64,000 nt of DNA from Nitrosopumilus sp. (GTDB lineage Archaea; Thermoproteota; Nitrososphaeria; Nitrososphaerales; Nitrosopumilaceae). The stretch covers positions 124,001-188,000 of the forward strand of contig NZ_JAILWC010000003.1 of assembly GCF_025699125.1 (NCBI RefSeq), in the 5' to 3' direction. Positions 53,479 to 61,892 of the stretch are shown here, piece by piece. The translations under genes and the position numbers were made by a program. Each line of letters opens with the position of its first letter. The first letter of the stretch is position 1. Under the pieces are notes generated by a model. That model did no database searches, was not told where the DNA came from, and saw only the letters and a list, made by a program, of their open reading frames with translations.

Positions 53479-54117
53479 ATGATATCTGTGAAGCTAGTAA
53501 TCTTTGGATTTATTGGATTGTTGTTTAGCATTGGAATGATTAGTGCTTCATTTGCACATACCTCTGTAGAAGTAGAACAATACCATATCGAAGTAGGATG
53601 GGGAATTGAACCACCAGTTGTAGGAATTAGAAACGACATTGTCTTTAAAATCACTGAACCTGGAGAAACTGAGGGTTCCTACAAGGGAGTCACCAATGTA
53701 TTCAAAAATGTAGTGGCTACAGTAATGTATGGCGGAGCCGCCAAAAAAATCGATATTAATTCTGATCCAAGACCTGGATATTATTTCTCACCCATAATTC
53801 CAACTAAAACTGGAAGTTACATTATGAATCTGCAAGGAGATATTCGTGGTACTATTATTGATATCAAAATTCCAATTGAGGATGTAGAATCTACTGCAAT
53901 CTTGGATTTTCCTCCTACAAGTAGTGAAGGCACTGCAGACATTACTGCACTAAAAAATGCATTATCCTCACTTCAGCAAGATGTTTCTAAACTAAAGTCT
54001 GGCGAGACTTCTGTATCTTCTGATGGTGGAGCAGCTTATGACTTTGCAATATTTGGATTATCAATTGCAGCAGCAGCTATTGTCTTGGCAATTATTGCTT
54101 TAGTAAAAAGAAAATAG
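53479..54117 (+). CDS. Secreted N-terminal-His protein with C-terminal membrane anchor
   Basis: From ATG 53479 the protein has a signal peptide (1-26, ending ASFA) and mature N-terminal His27 (HTSVEVEQYHIEVGWGIEPP), a beta-rich domain, a coiled segment (DITALKNALSSLQQDVSKLK) and a C-terminal membrane helix ending KRK. The frame is open to ATG 53425, which would add a Cys-rich 18-residue prefix with no signal character. Divergent from the CopC-CopD fusion and next to a copper protein, it is probably in copper handling; His27 and His36 are candidate ligands. Confidence 0.72.
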   Translation: MISVKLVIFGFIGLLFSIGMISASFAHTSVEVEQYHIEVGWGIEPPVVGIRNDIVFKITEPGETEGSYKGVTNVFKNVVATVMYGGAAKKIDINSDPRPGYYFSPIIPTKTGSYIMNLQGDIRGTIIDIKIPIEDVESTAILDFPPTSSEGTADITALKNALSSLQQDVSKLKSGETSVSSDGGAAYDFAIFGLSIAAAAIVLAIIALVKRK

Positions 54118-54129
54118 AAAAGAGGATTC

Positions 54130-55008
54130 CTAAAATCTTGGAATGACTCTAGATTTTGCAGTTACTGCAACAATGCTTATGATTGCAACAGCTAGTACCA
54201 TCATTGCAATTGTACCAAATTCTGGTACAACATTTGAGAATACTACTTCTTCACCAATTGGTCCTGTTTTAGGATCTTCAACACCATAACCTTGGAAGGT
54301 AATAGTGATGTCTACTGGATCAGAAGAACTTAATGGTGCTGTTGTATGCATACCTGTACCTTCATGATGATGTGCGCCTTCATCCATCAAAACTTCTACA
54401 CCGTTTTGTGTTACCATCATATCGTGATTAACATGTTCTGCATCTTCAAATTCAATGGAAATCTCCATTGCTTCGCCTGCAGTTGGTGTTGAAGTCCAAA
54501 TAGAAACCATTGTGCCGTCAGATAACATTCCAGTTGCAGTTGCTGCACCTTCCATGTCCATCATTTCGTCATCATGTTCGTCAGTATGTTCATCCATAGC
54601 TTCTTCTGCTTCGACTTCTTGTACTACAATCAATCCTTGCATCCAAGGATGAACCATACAGAAGTAAGGAACTTCACCAATTGTGTCAGGAGACCATTCA
54701 AATGAATTTCCTGCCATTAACAATCCGGTATCAAATTCGCCACTTGGACCATCTTCAGGAGTTCCTGCTGTGAATGTATGTGCTGCTGTATCAGTATTTG
54801 ACATGATTACTTTTCCACCTACATCAACGGTTGCAGTACTTGGAATGTAACATCCCTCTGCAGTGTCTTCACATCCTGGAGCTCCAGAACCTAGTGCTGT
54901 CTCAATTGTGACTTCTGAGTGATCTGCAAAAGCAGCTGGTGTTGTTGCAACTATGCCAGCTACAATAGCAAATAGTACGAAGAAAGAGCAAATTGCTTTA
55001 GTCTTCAT
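54130..55008 (-). CDS. Type 1 copper (plastocyanin-like) protein with PEFG-CTERM tail
   Basis: The 292-residue protein has a signal peptide (1-28, ending AFA), a cupredoxin domain with TAAHTFTAG (first Cu His) and YFCMVHPWMQG (Cys, His, Met ligands), a His/Met/Asp-rich linker (DEHTDEHDDEMMDME), a second beta domain, and VPEFGTIAMMVLAVAII with a basic end, the PEFG-CTERM sorting tail. Cupredoxins carry electrons in the ammonia oxidation and respiration of these archaea, which replace cytochrome c with them. A TATA-like TTTTTATGT is 27 nt before the start. Confidence 0.93.
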   Translation of the reverse strand: MKTKAICSFFVLFAIVAGIVATTPAAFADHSEVTIETALGSGAPGCEDTAEGCYIPSTATVDVGGKVIMSNTDTAAHTFTAGTPEDGPSGEFDTGLLMAGNSFEWSPDTIGEVPYFCMVHPWMQGLIVVQEVEAEEAMDEHTDEHDDEMMDMEGAATATGMLSDGTMVSIWTSTPTAGEAMEISIEFEDAEHVNHDMMVTQNGVEVLMDEGAHHHEGTGMHTTAPLSSSDPVDITITFQGYGVEDPKTGPIGEEVVFSNVVPEFGTIAMMVLAVAIISIVAVTAKSRVIPRF

Positions 55009-55030
55009 TAGATTGAATACTAGTCCGGAT

Positions 55031-55040
55031 ACATAAAAAC
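55031..55040 (-). promoter_or_regulatory. TATA-like box of the cupredoxin gene
   Basis: On the minus strand GTTTTTATGT is centred about 27 nt before the ATG at 55008, giving a leaderless mRNA. Confidence 0.55.
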
Positions 55041-55065
55041 CTCACTGGAATTTCCAGAACTAGAA

Positions 55066-55881
55066 CTAGTCTTTTCTAAGCTGGTACAACTTTAGAATTC
55101 CAAATACTGGAATTCCTGCATACATTACAATGTTTAGTAGAACTATAGAGATCCCATATCCTAACATCTCTTCTTCTGAATTAATGCTTGCGTGATTCAA
55201 TAAAGATAATGATGTCAACATTGGAGTAAGTGATATCTTCATAATTTCTTTAAAAATTGGTTGTTCTCTCTCAAAGTCTGCAACTGCTGGTGAAAATGAG
55301 TAATAGAATTGATTGAAACCTGTCATAAATGCAGTTCCAGATTTAGTTGCTAAAATAGTATTATCTCTGAGTTCTCTTAATTGTTGGACTTGTAATGAAA
55401 GCTCAGAGCCATATGTTGCAGTAGCAATTAGACAACCACCATTTTCTCCATTAACTGTGTTTTCAGGAGGAGTTGTAGGTTGAGCTTGAGCTTCACCTAC
55501 TACAATATCAAAAGAGACAGCTTCTGCTGGAATTGGTTGGAATAAAATTCCTTCAATATTAAAATTCATAGTGTATACTCCTTCACCAAGATTGAATTCA
55601 ATTGGAATCTTTACAGAACCTAATGACGTATGTGTTAATGGAATTGGACCAAATACAGTCTCACCATCTTTTGAAACTGATACTGTATAATCAATATGCT
55701 CTTGGATTTTTTGTGTTTGAGGATTGATAAAATCAATATTTATTTTTGTTTGAATATTTGGAACTATCTCATCATATGTTAATTTAACATCTAGTGTTCC
55801 TTTCTCAGTTGGGAGTATTTGTGATTCTGCAAATGCTGGAATTATTAATAATGGAATTAGTAATACAAATAGAATTTTCAT
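55066..55881 (-). CDS. Secreted protein with CFI-box-like C-terminal domain
   Basis: The 271-residue protein has a signal peptide (about 1-17), an Ig-like outer domain, a short linker (TTPPENTVNGENGG) and then CLIATATYGSELSLQVQQLR followed by ELRD, the CFI-box type domain found at the C-termini of many archaeal and bacterial secreted proteins. Several hydrophobic segments close the protein (about 225-265). Its role is unknown; position next to the copper protein suggests the cell surface. Confidence 0.75.
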   Translation of the reverse strand: MKILFVLLIPLLIIPAFAESQILPTEKGTLDVKLTYDEIVPNIQTKINIDFINPQTQKIQEHIDYTVSVSKDGETVFGPIPLTHTSLGSVKIPIEFNLGEGVYTMNFNIEGILFQPIPAEAVSFDIVVGEAQAQPTTPPENTVNGENGGCLIATATYGSELSLQVQQLRELRDNTILATKSGTAFMTGFNQFYYSFSPAVADFEREQPIFKEIMKISLTPMLTSLSLLNHASINSEEEMLGYGISIVLLNIVMYAGIPVFGILKLYQLRKD

Positions 55882-55963
55882 ACCTATTTTCTAATAATCA
55901 TAAATAAAAGTTGTACTCTATTTTTTACAAAAAAATTCTCATAGGTAACAATCCTATACCATC

Positions 55964-55973
55964 TTTAAATATG
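55964..55973 (+). promoter_or_regulatory. TATA box before 55991
   Basis: TTTAAATATG is centred about 23 nt before the ATG at 55991, near the common spacing of leaderless genes in this window. Confidence 0.6.
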
Positions 55974-55990
55974 GATTTAATTGAATTCTA

Positions 55991-57700
55991 ATGTTGTACC
56001 ATAAACTTGCGTTATCGATGATAATTATTGGTGTTTTCGCAATTCCTGCTATTCTTCCTAATGTCTTTGCACATGGACTTGGAGGAGATCAAGCTCCACC
56101 AATTAGCTTTGGTGGTATGGAGGTCACTGTACGTACACAACTAAGTCCATCAGACATTACTGTTGGTGACATTGATTCAGCTAACATGCAAGTACGCTTT
56201 TTTGATACGCTAACTGATAAGAATCTTGACAAAGTTACTTACAGAGTTGAGATTTGGCAAAGTGGAGAACTTTTAGCTAGAAATCTATTTTATGACTTGG
56301 ATGGTCGACTAGATGTTAAAATCAAACCACAACCTAATTGCAATGAAGAACATCTTGAAGAATGCTCCATTTACGGTGGTTCAGAACATGTCAGCGCACC
56401 AGGTGCACTGTTTGTTCAGGGAGCTGAATGTACTGATGATAATTTAGATATTTGTGCAAGACCCTCAATTACAGGCCCAATTTTTGTAAAGGGCGGATTA
56501 TACAAGATTAGAGTTGACATTGAAGCAGCTACCAGTCCAAAAACTGTATTGGCTAATTTGCTGAGTTATGAAACTTTTGTCAGTGTTGCACAAGAACAAG
56601 ACTTTTTTATCAAAACTGCTAATGCTGAAGAAGTTCCAGTTGTTGTAAAAACATACTATGATGATGTTGATAATTTTAAATTTGATACATCTGATAATTC
56701 AATTTCTTTTGATATGCCCTTTGATTGGAGTCCATCTTATGTTGATTTAGTGCAGGTTGTACATGAAGAAGTTAGAGTTCCAAAAACATTTACTCCTTAT
56801 GCAGAGGGAAAACAATTCAAAGGATATGTTAATGGTGTAGAAATTGATCAGAGAGCATTACTAAATGATCCCTATTCATATGAAGATACCAACATTATAC
56901 ATTTTCTAATTACAAAAAATGAATTGCAAAAAATCAATGAAAAATTAGGCGCCGACAATTACAATAATCCAAAAATGGATTTAAAACTAGTTCCATTATC
57001 TGAAGCTTCAAAAAGCTCTACAGAATTTTATCTAGTTGATACTACAAACTATGAGCAAGTTCCAACCACTGTGAAAATTTCATGGGATGGGAAATATGGT
57101 GCAAATCAAGAAATTCCATTCGAGTTTACATTCTTCAATGAAAATAGGGAACTCATAAAAGATATCAAATATGCATACTTTGTTTTTGATGAATTTGATC
57201 AAGAAATAGCTAGTAATGTTGGTGATGACACATCAAGTCTTGGAATTTCTTCTACTGAAGGAATTGACGTTCAAAGAATTTTTGTGCCATCTCAAGGTCA
57301 AATTAGAGTTGACGTTAAAGTTTTAGGAACAGGATTGGATTACAATCCAAAGTATGCCGGAATTGGTTCGGCAATTATTGAAATAGGTCCAGGTGCTCCT
57401 GTTTCTACATCTGTACCTGAGAAAGCAGTAATTCCAGCATGGATTAAAAACAATGCTGAGTGGTGGGCAGCAGGACAAATAGATGATGATTCATTCATTC
57501 AAGGAATTCAATTTTTGATTAAAGAAAATATCCTGAAAATTCCTCCAACTACACAAGGCTCCAGTTCAGTCTCAAATGAAATTCCTAGTTGGATCAAAAA
57601 CAATGCTGAGTGGTGGGCAGCAGGACAAATAGATGATGATTCATTCATTCAAGGAATTCAATTTTTGATTAAAGAAGGAATTATGAGGATTCAATCATAG
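55991..57700 (+). CDS. Secreted N-terminal-His family protein with two WIKNNAxWW repeats
   Basis: The 569-residue paralog has a signal peptide (1-27, ending NVFA) and His28 ([10 protein letters not shown]). Family blocks are [23 protein letters not shown] (243-246), VVHEE (His258), GYVNGVE and NIIHFL (His304). It alone carries an extra Cys-rich insert (about 117-156, CNEEHLEEC and CTDDNLDIC), possibly two disulfides. The C-terminus has two 50-residue repeats, [20 protein letters not shown] and LIKE, joined by a TTQGSSSVS linker. Function unknown. Confidence 0.8.
   Translation: MLYHKLALSMIIIGVFAIPAILPNVFAHGLGGDQAPPISFGGMEVTVRTQLSPSDITVGDIDSANMQVRFFDTLTDKNLDKVTYRVEIWQSGELLARNLFYDLDGRLDVKIKPQPNCNEEHLEECSIYGGSEHVSAPGALFVQGAECTDDNLDICARPSITGPIFVKGGLYKIRVDIEAATSPKTVLANLLSYETFVSVAQEQDFFIKTANAEEVPVVVKTYYDDVDNFKFDTSDNSISFDMPFDWSPSYVDLVQVVHEEVRVPKTFTPYAEGKQFKGYVNGVEIDQRALLNDPYSYEDTNIIHFLITKNELQKINEKLGADNYNNPKMDLKLVPLSEASKSSTEFYLVDTTNYEQVPTTVKISWDGKYGANQEIPFEFTFFNENRELIKDIKYAYFVFDEFDQEIASNVGDDTSSLGISSTEGIDVQRIFVPSQGQIRVDVKVLGTGLDYNPKYAGIGSAIIEIGPGAPVSTSVPEKAVIPAWIKNNAEWWAAGQIDDDSFIQGIQFLIKENILKIPPTTQGSSSVSNEIPSWIKNNAEWWAAGQIDDDSFIQGIQFLIKEGIMRIQS
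57431..57697 (+). repeat. Tandem 150-nt coding repeat with 81-nt perfect identity
   Basis: The two WIKNNAEWW units start at 57431 and 57581, 150 nt apart. Positions 57446-57526 and 57596-57676 are identical at the DNA level (81 nt), including third codon positions, which points to recent duplication or gene conversion. Confidence 0.9.
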
Positions 57701-57702
57701 GT

Positions 57703-57714
57703 TTTTAAATAAAT
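57703..57714 (+). promoter_or_regulatory. TATA-like box before 57734
   Basis: TTTTTAAATAAA is centred about 26 nt before the ATG at 57734. Confidence 0.6.
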
Positions 57715-57733
57715 TCTACCAAGTGATAGTATT

Positions 57734-57940
57734 ATGAAAGACATCAATGACATTATGCCTAAAATTCCAAACATGAAATGGGGCGCCTTGATGAATACCC
57801 CACCAACTAATGACAAGGTTGACGAGATGAACAAAATTTTTCCAAGTAACGGTAAATGGCATACCGTCTTTGAAGAAAAAGATCTTATTACAATTGACGG
57901 AAAAGAGATTCGTAAAAAAGATCCCGAAAAGTGGACCTAG
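57734..57940 (+). CDS. Hypothetical 68-aa protein
   Basis: The protein reads MKDINDIMPKIPNMKWGALM at the start and ends GKEIRKKDPEKWT. It has no signal peptide or membrane helix, so it is probably cytoplasmic. A clear TATA box precedes it, and the next gene (TTG at 57942) begins 1 nt after its stop, so it probably leads a two-gene unit with a family member. No family recognised. Confidence 0.65.
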   Translation: MKDINDIMPKIPNMKWGALMNTPPTNDKVDEMNKIFPSNGKWHTVFEEKDLITIDGKEIRKKDPEKWT

Positions 57941-57941
57941 A

Positions 57942-59498
57942 TTGAGAAACTCTTTACTGATTTTAACTCTAATACTATCAGTTGTTCTTGTATTGGCATT
58001 TGATAATGTGTATGGTCATGGAGTTGGAAGTGAAACTTTTCCTCCTGTAGAATTAGATGGAAGATTAGTTACATTGGAAGTTTCATCTTCAACAAGTGAT
58101 CCTGGCACTACTGATGACCAACAAATATCAATTTCATTAATTGATTTTGATTCAAAAGTTACTCTACGAGATGTTACTTTTCTGATTAAATCACAACGTG
58201 GTGAACAATTTCTATTTGAACAAGAATTCAAAGCTGATAATGGATTCATAGTTTTTAATTTTGTATCTGAACAAACTAATTCTATAATTATTGAAGAAGA
58301 TCATGGAGGTAATCTATTTGGTTCATTACTTGGACTTGATAGCAGAATGGTTCATGTAAAAGGACCAAAACTTAGTGAAGGCGGACTATACAAATTTGAT
58401 GTTACTATACTTACCGCAGATGGGTATTCTAAAAAACTAGTAACCCCTCTAGTTTTTAATGCCGGAATCTCTATTGCACAAACTACACAATTTGATTTTA
58501 TTGATCCAAACTTTGGGGATCAATATATACAAGTAATATCATATTATGATAAAATTTCGAATTTCAAATATCAACCTGATTTAAGAGAAATTAGTTATTC
58601 GATGCCTTTTGAATGGAGCCAATCCAACATTAATCAAACATCTGTTGTTCATCAGGAACTTGTAATTCCAAAAAATTTTGGTGATTTGTTAGTGTCGGGA
58701 TTTTCAATGTATATTAATTTTGTAAAGATCTCAGATGATGTTGTAAACATTGATGATTTTTTTTCAGATCAACGTGTAGTTCATTTTATAATATATCAAA
58801 AGGAACTACAAAATGTATTTCATTTTAATCCCAATCAAAACGGAATGGATTTCATAATAAAACCGGACCGTGACTATTCTCATTTAAGCTCAGTCACTGA
58901 AAATGGACAATTTAGAATTCTAGTATCTTGGGAACCTGAGAATCTAAAATCTAATTCTAATGCAAAAATAATTTTTGATATTACAGATATTTTCTTAAAG
59001 AATAGACCTGTTGCTACAAGTTATGAATTTTCAGTTACACAAAATGACAAAATAATTTTTGAACAAAGTGGAATTAGTAGTGATTCAAAAGAACAACGCA
59101 ATGTTGCAGAATTTCTGATTCCTCAGGATATAACAGGCGTTGTAAATCTAAATTTTAAAAATTTAGACAATAACAATCTTGCAAAAACAACAATTCCAAT
59201 TGTTATTGATAGAATTTCAGATCAAAAAGATGAATTCATTCCTGATTGGATTCGAAATAATGCATTATGGTGGTCTGAAGAACAGATTGATGATAATACA
59301 TTCATTCAAGGAATTGAATATCTAATTAAAAACAAAATCATAATTATTCCAGAAACTCAAAAAGAATCCTCAGATTCCCACGAAATTCCATCATGGATTC
59401 GAAATAATGCATCTTGGTGGGCAGCAGGACAAATTGATGATAAAACATTTGTTCAGGGATTGGAATTTTTAATTCAAAGAGGAATTATTCATGTTTGA
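57942..59498 (+). CDS. Secreted N-terminal-His family protein with two WIRNNAxWW repeats
   Basis: I start this 518-residue paralog at TTG 57942, right after the previous stop, because this gives a clean signal peptide (1-25, ending NVYG) before His26 (HGVGSETFPP). The frame is open to 57870 but that part overlaps the 68-aa gene. Family blocks: GPKLSEGGLY, YYDKISNF, MPFEW (222-225), VVHQE (His237) and RVVHFI (His281). Two C-terminal repeats (WIRNNALWWSEEQIDD and [16 protein letters not shown]) end the protein. Confidence 0.8.
   Translation: MRNSLLILTLILSVVLVLAFDNVYGHGVGSETFPPVELDGRLVTLEVSSSTSDPGTTDDQQISISLIDFDSKVTLRDVTFLIKSQRGEQFLFEQEFKADNGFIVFNFVSEQTNSIIIEEDHGGNLFGSLLGLDSRMVHVKGPKLSEGGLYKFDVTILTADGYSKKLVTPLVFNAGISIAQTTQFDFIDPNFGDQYIQVISYYDKISNFKYQPDLREISYSMPFEWSQSNINQTSVVHQELVIPKNFGDLLVSGFSMYINFVKISDDVVNIDDFFSDQRVVHFIIYQKELQNVFHFNPNQNGMDFIIKPDRDYSHLSSVTENGQFRILVSWEPENLKSNSNAKIIFDITDIFLKNRPVATSYEFSVTQNDKIIFEQSGISSDSKEQRNVAEFLIPQDITGVVNLNFKNLDNNNLAKTTIPIVIDRISDQKDEFIPDWIRNNALWWSEEQIDDNTFIQGIEYLIKNKIIIIPETQKESSDSHEIPSWIRNNASWWAAGQIDDKTFVQGLEFLIQRGIIHV
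59238..59495 (+). repeat. Tandem WIRNNAxWW coding repeats
   Basis: Two units begin at 59238 and 59385 (147 nt apart). They are conserved in protein sequence but have diverged at many codon positions, unlike those in the 55991 and 61893 genes. Confidence 0.85.
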
Positions 59499-59552
59499 TC
59501 GATTCTTGTTCGAAAAATGAACCAGTCGCTTTAAATCTTAAAAATTTTAATT

Positions 59553-59954
59553 TTGATCACTTTGTTTAGGCCTGAAAGAATAGTTGAGAGAAAATCAACT
59601 CTATTTTCAATTGTAGTTACTGGTGTTATTGCAATTCTTGCTTTGCCAATAATTATTCCACATCTTTTACATGGATATCATCTTGTACACATTTTCCTGC
59701 ATATTGGAGGAATTACACTTGCAGTCTTCATTTCAACACTTGCAGGAGCTGCATACTACAGATTAAGAACAAAAAGACTTTTGCTAAGTGCTGCAGCATT
59801 TACTAATTTTATTGCAGCTGAAGTTGTTTTGCTATTTGATGCCACATGGCCAAATATCTATAATCTAGGCGGAATGTCATTTCCCGAAGTTGGGCATTTG
59901 TTGACTTTTATTACATTGGGACTATTAGCTTTAGGAGTGTTTAGAAATGACTGA
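59553..59954 (+). CDS. Small multi-helix membrane protein paired with a regulator
   Basis: The 133-residue protein starts at TTG and has four membrane helices. The loop HLLHGYHLVHIFLHIGG is rich in histidine, four to five within or near the membrane, and could bind a metal or heme. A CTTTAAAT box lies about 22 nt upstream. Its end overlaps the HTH gene by 8 nt, the arrangement of a membrane sensor or anti-regulator with its DNA-binding partner; that role is inferred. Confidence 0.68.
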   Translation: MITLFRPERIVERKSTLFSIVVTGVIAILALPIIIPHLLHGYHLVHIFLHIGGITLAVFISTLAGAAYYRLRTKRLLLSAAAFTNFIAAEVVLLFDATWPNIYNLGGMSFPEVGHLLTFITLGLLALGVFRND

Positions 59955-60447
59955 TAGAGACTCACAATTACAGCAAATCATTGAAGAAAATCCTGGAATT
60001 CAATTCCGTGAAATAATGCGTTCATCTGGATTAAAAAATGGTGTACTCAGTCATTATCTAGGAAAATTAGAAAAAAGTGGAATAATCAAAGTTATTCGTG
60101 GTCCACGGCAAGCCAGATTCTATCCACCTAGAATAACCGAAAACGAATCTATTGTTATCAAAGCTCTAAGAAAAGAAACTCCACGTGATTTGTTACTTGC
60201 ACTAATCAAAGAAGATGGATTAGAATTTAGTCACCTAGTAAAAGAAGTTGGGAAATCACCATCAACTGTTTCGCTTTATCTTTCCCAGATAGTTGATGAT
60301 GGACTAGTTGAAATAAAACTAGTTCAACTCAAAAAGAGATATTATATTAAAGCAAGAGATCTCATAGATAAATTAGTTGAAGAATATAGACCAGGCTTAC
60401 TTGAAAAACCAACATCCGGATTTGAAGATATCATTAACTCTTTCTAA
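59947..60447 (+). CDS. Transcriptional regulator with two winged-helix domains
   Basis: The 166-residue protein has a first wHTH (about 5-60, GIQFREIMRSSGLKNGVLSH, with wing RGPRQARFYPP) and a second (about 75-140, FSHLVKEVGKSPSTVSLYLS, with wing KLVQLKKRYYI). Double wHTH proteins of this kind are common in archaea. It is translationally linked to the His-rich membrane protein before it and to the repeat protein after it, so it may control the local surface-protein genes. Confidence 0.82.
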   Translation: MTDRDSQLQQIIEENPGIQFREIMRSSGLKNGVLSHYLGKLEKSGIIKVIRGPRQARFYPPRITENESIVIKALRKETPRDLLLALIKEDGLEFSHLVKEVGKSPSTVSLYLSQIVDDGLVEIKLVQLKKRYYIKARDLIDKLVEEYRPGLLEKPTSGFEDIINSF

Positions 60448-61666
60448 TTCAACTCTTTATATTTCTGCAATTGTATATTTTTGTCTTGTTTTATTTTCTC
60501 CAGTTGCTCATGCTGATGTTTTCATCCCTGATAATGAATATCATGGTTATTACGATTTTGAAGGAATTTACACTGTTGTTGGTAATGTTAAAAATCAAAA
60601 TGATTTTGCATTAATTCCAACAATCACAATATCTGTAATTGACGATGAAACAAAAATTACCAAGACACTTAACCATGTTCCAATTCCTCCAATGGTTGAC
60701 ATTCCATTCAAACTAAAATTCCCAGAAATTCATGGTCAAAATCCTGTTGTACTAAAAGCAGAACTAAAATATGTAAAGACCGAAAAACCCCCCATTCCCA
60801 TCCAGATTATCTATGATAAAACTTTGATAACTTATGATGATGGTCATGTTACCGGCAGAATCAAAAACATTGGAAATCAAACTGTATACAATCCCAAAAT
60901 CTTTGCAATTGTGCATGGTTATGAAAAATACATCTTAGATGTGGCTCAAAACATTGATCGTATTGAAAAAATTGAACCAGGAGAAATTCTAAACTTTACG
61001 ATATATCCTGATCCATCTGTTTCTGAACCTGTTCGCTTTTATTCTTGTTTTGCACCTGTGGATACTACAGTAATTCCTCTTACTACAAAAAAGAATAATG
61101 GCGATTTTGATTTCAGATATGATTCCGGAGCGTGGTATTATGCTGCAAAATTTGACGAAAAGGGAACTACATTAAGCATTAAAGGATACAACAGCTACCC
61201 ATTAGAGACTTATGCAAACTTTGAGTTTCCTCCAATTTCAGGAAATGAAAAATTTACAGTTACGCTAAATGATGAGCCTATAGAATTTATTCAAAGTGTA
61301 GATGAGATGGGCTTTTGGCATGTGGCTTTCAAAGTAGAGCCTAGATCACAGGGAGTCTTGAAAATTTCTGGTTTTGAGAAAGGATTGCCTCCTGAACTAC
61401 CAAAAATCCCACAATGGATTAAGGTTAATGCAGAATGGTGGATAACAGACCAAATATCTGATTTAGAATTTCTTGAAGGAATAGATTATTTGTTTGAAAA
61501 ACAAATAATCTCTGTTCCTGAACGAGAGGTAATTGCTGAATCTCAATGGAAGATTCCTGAATGGGTAAAAATTTCTGCTGAATGGTGGTATGAAGAAAAA
61601 ATCTCTGATGATGACTTTCTAAATACAATTGAAAATCTTGTTAAGCGAAAAATAATCATAGTTTAA
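60422..61666 (+). CDS. Secreted protein with two degenerate WIKxNAEWW repeats
   Basis: I place the start at TTG 60422 (MKISLTL...), inside the regulator gene end, because it gives a signal peptide ending in VAHA; the frame is open to 60377. The mature part begins DVFIPDNEYHGYYDFEG and has CARDB/Ig-like strands (VVGNVKNQNDFALIPTITIS). The C-terminus has WIKVNAEWWITDQISDLEF and WVKISAEWWYEEKISDDDF. It lacks the HGxG start and the VVHxE/MPFDW blocks, so it shares only the anchor repeats with the neighbouring family. Confidence 0.75.
   Translation: MKISLTLSNSTLYISAIVYFCLVLFSPVAHADVFIPDNEYHGYYDFEGIYTVVGNVKNQNDFALIPTITISVIDDETKITKTLNHVPIPPMVDIPFKLKFPEIHGQNPVVLKAELKYVKTEKPPIPIQIIYDKTLITYDDGHVTGRIKNIGNQTVYNPKIFAIVHGYEKYILDVAQNIDRIEKIEPGEILNFTIYPDPSVSEPVRFYSCFAPVDTTVIPLTTKKNNGDFDFRYDSGAWYYAAKFDEKGTTLSIKGYNSYPLETYANFEFPPISGNEKFTVTLNDEPIEFIQSVDEMGFWHVAFKVEPRSQGVLKISGFEKGLPPELPKIPQWIKVNAEWWITDQISDLEFLEGIDYLFEKQIISVPEREVIAESQWKIPEWVKISAEWWYEEKISDDDFLNTIENLVKRKIIIV
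61406..61663 (+). repeat. Degenerate WIKxNAEWW coding repeats
   Basis: Units begin at 61406 and 61553 (147 nt apart). The Trp-Trp pair and the hydrophobic LIEK-type end are kept, the rest has drifted. Confidence 0.75.
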
Positions 61667-61892
61667 GAAAATTAGATAATCATTTTATATCTACCATAAA
61701 TTATGTAAGCATATATTAATCATAAAATAATTTTTTGGTTTTCACCAATACAACTAATGACTCCTCCATTTCTCACCTAACCATGACCATATAGTGTTGA
61801 TAATGAAGAATCGATAAAACAGATTGTATATTAGTTTCTTACCTTTTTTATTTCATGAAATTTTAATAGCAGAAATTCCAAGCAATAAAATC
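61667..61892. other. Intergenic region before the last family member
   Basis: About 225 nt of AT-rich sequence. A TTTTAATA box near 61858-61869 fits the TTG start at 61893. An alternative TTG start at 61824 has a CATATAG box about 30 nt upstream. No RNA gene is evident. Confidence 0.45.

Noticed and set aside
54130-54560. Second copper site in the C-terminal domain of the cupredoxin
   Set aside because: The domain contains scattered His and Met, but not a His-Cys-His-Met order, so I do not call it a second cupredoxin.
57870-57941. N-terminal extension of the 57942 family protein
   Set aside because: It overlaps the 68-aa gene out of frame and would put a basic stretch before the signal peptide. 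TTG at 57942 gives a normal secretion signal.
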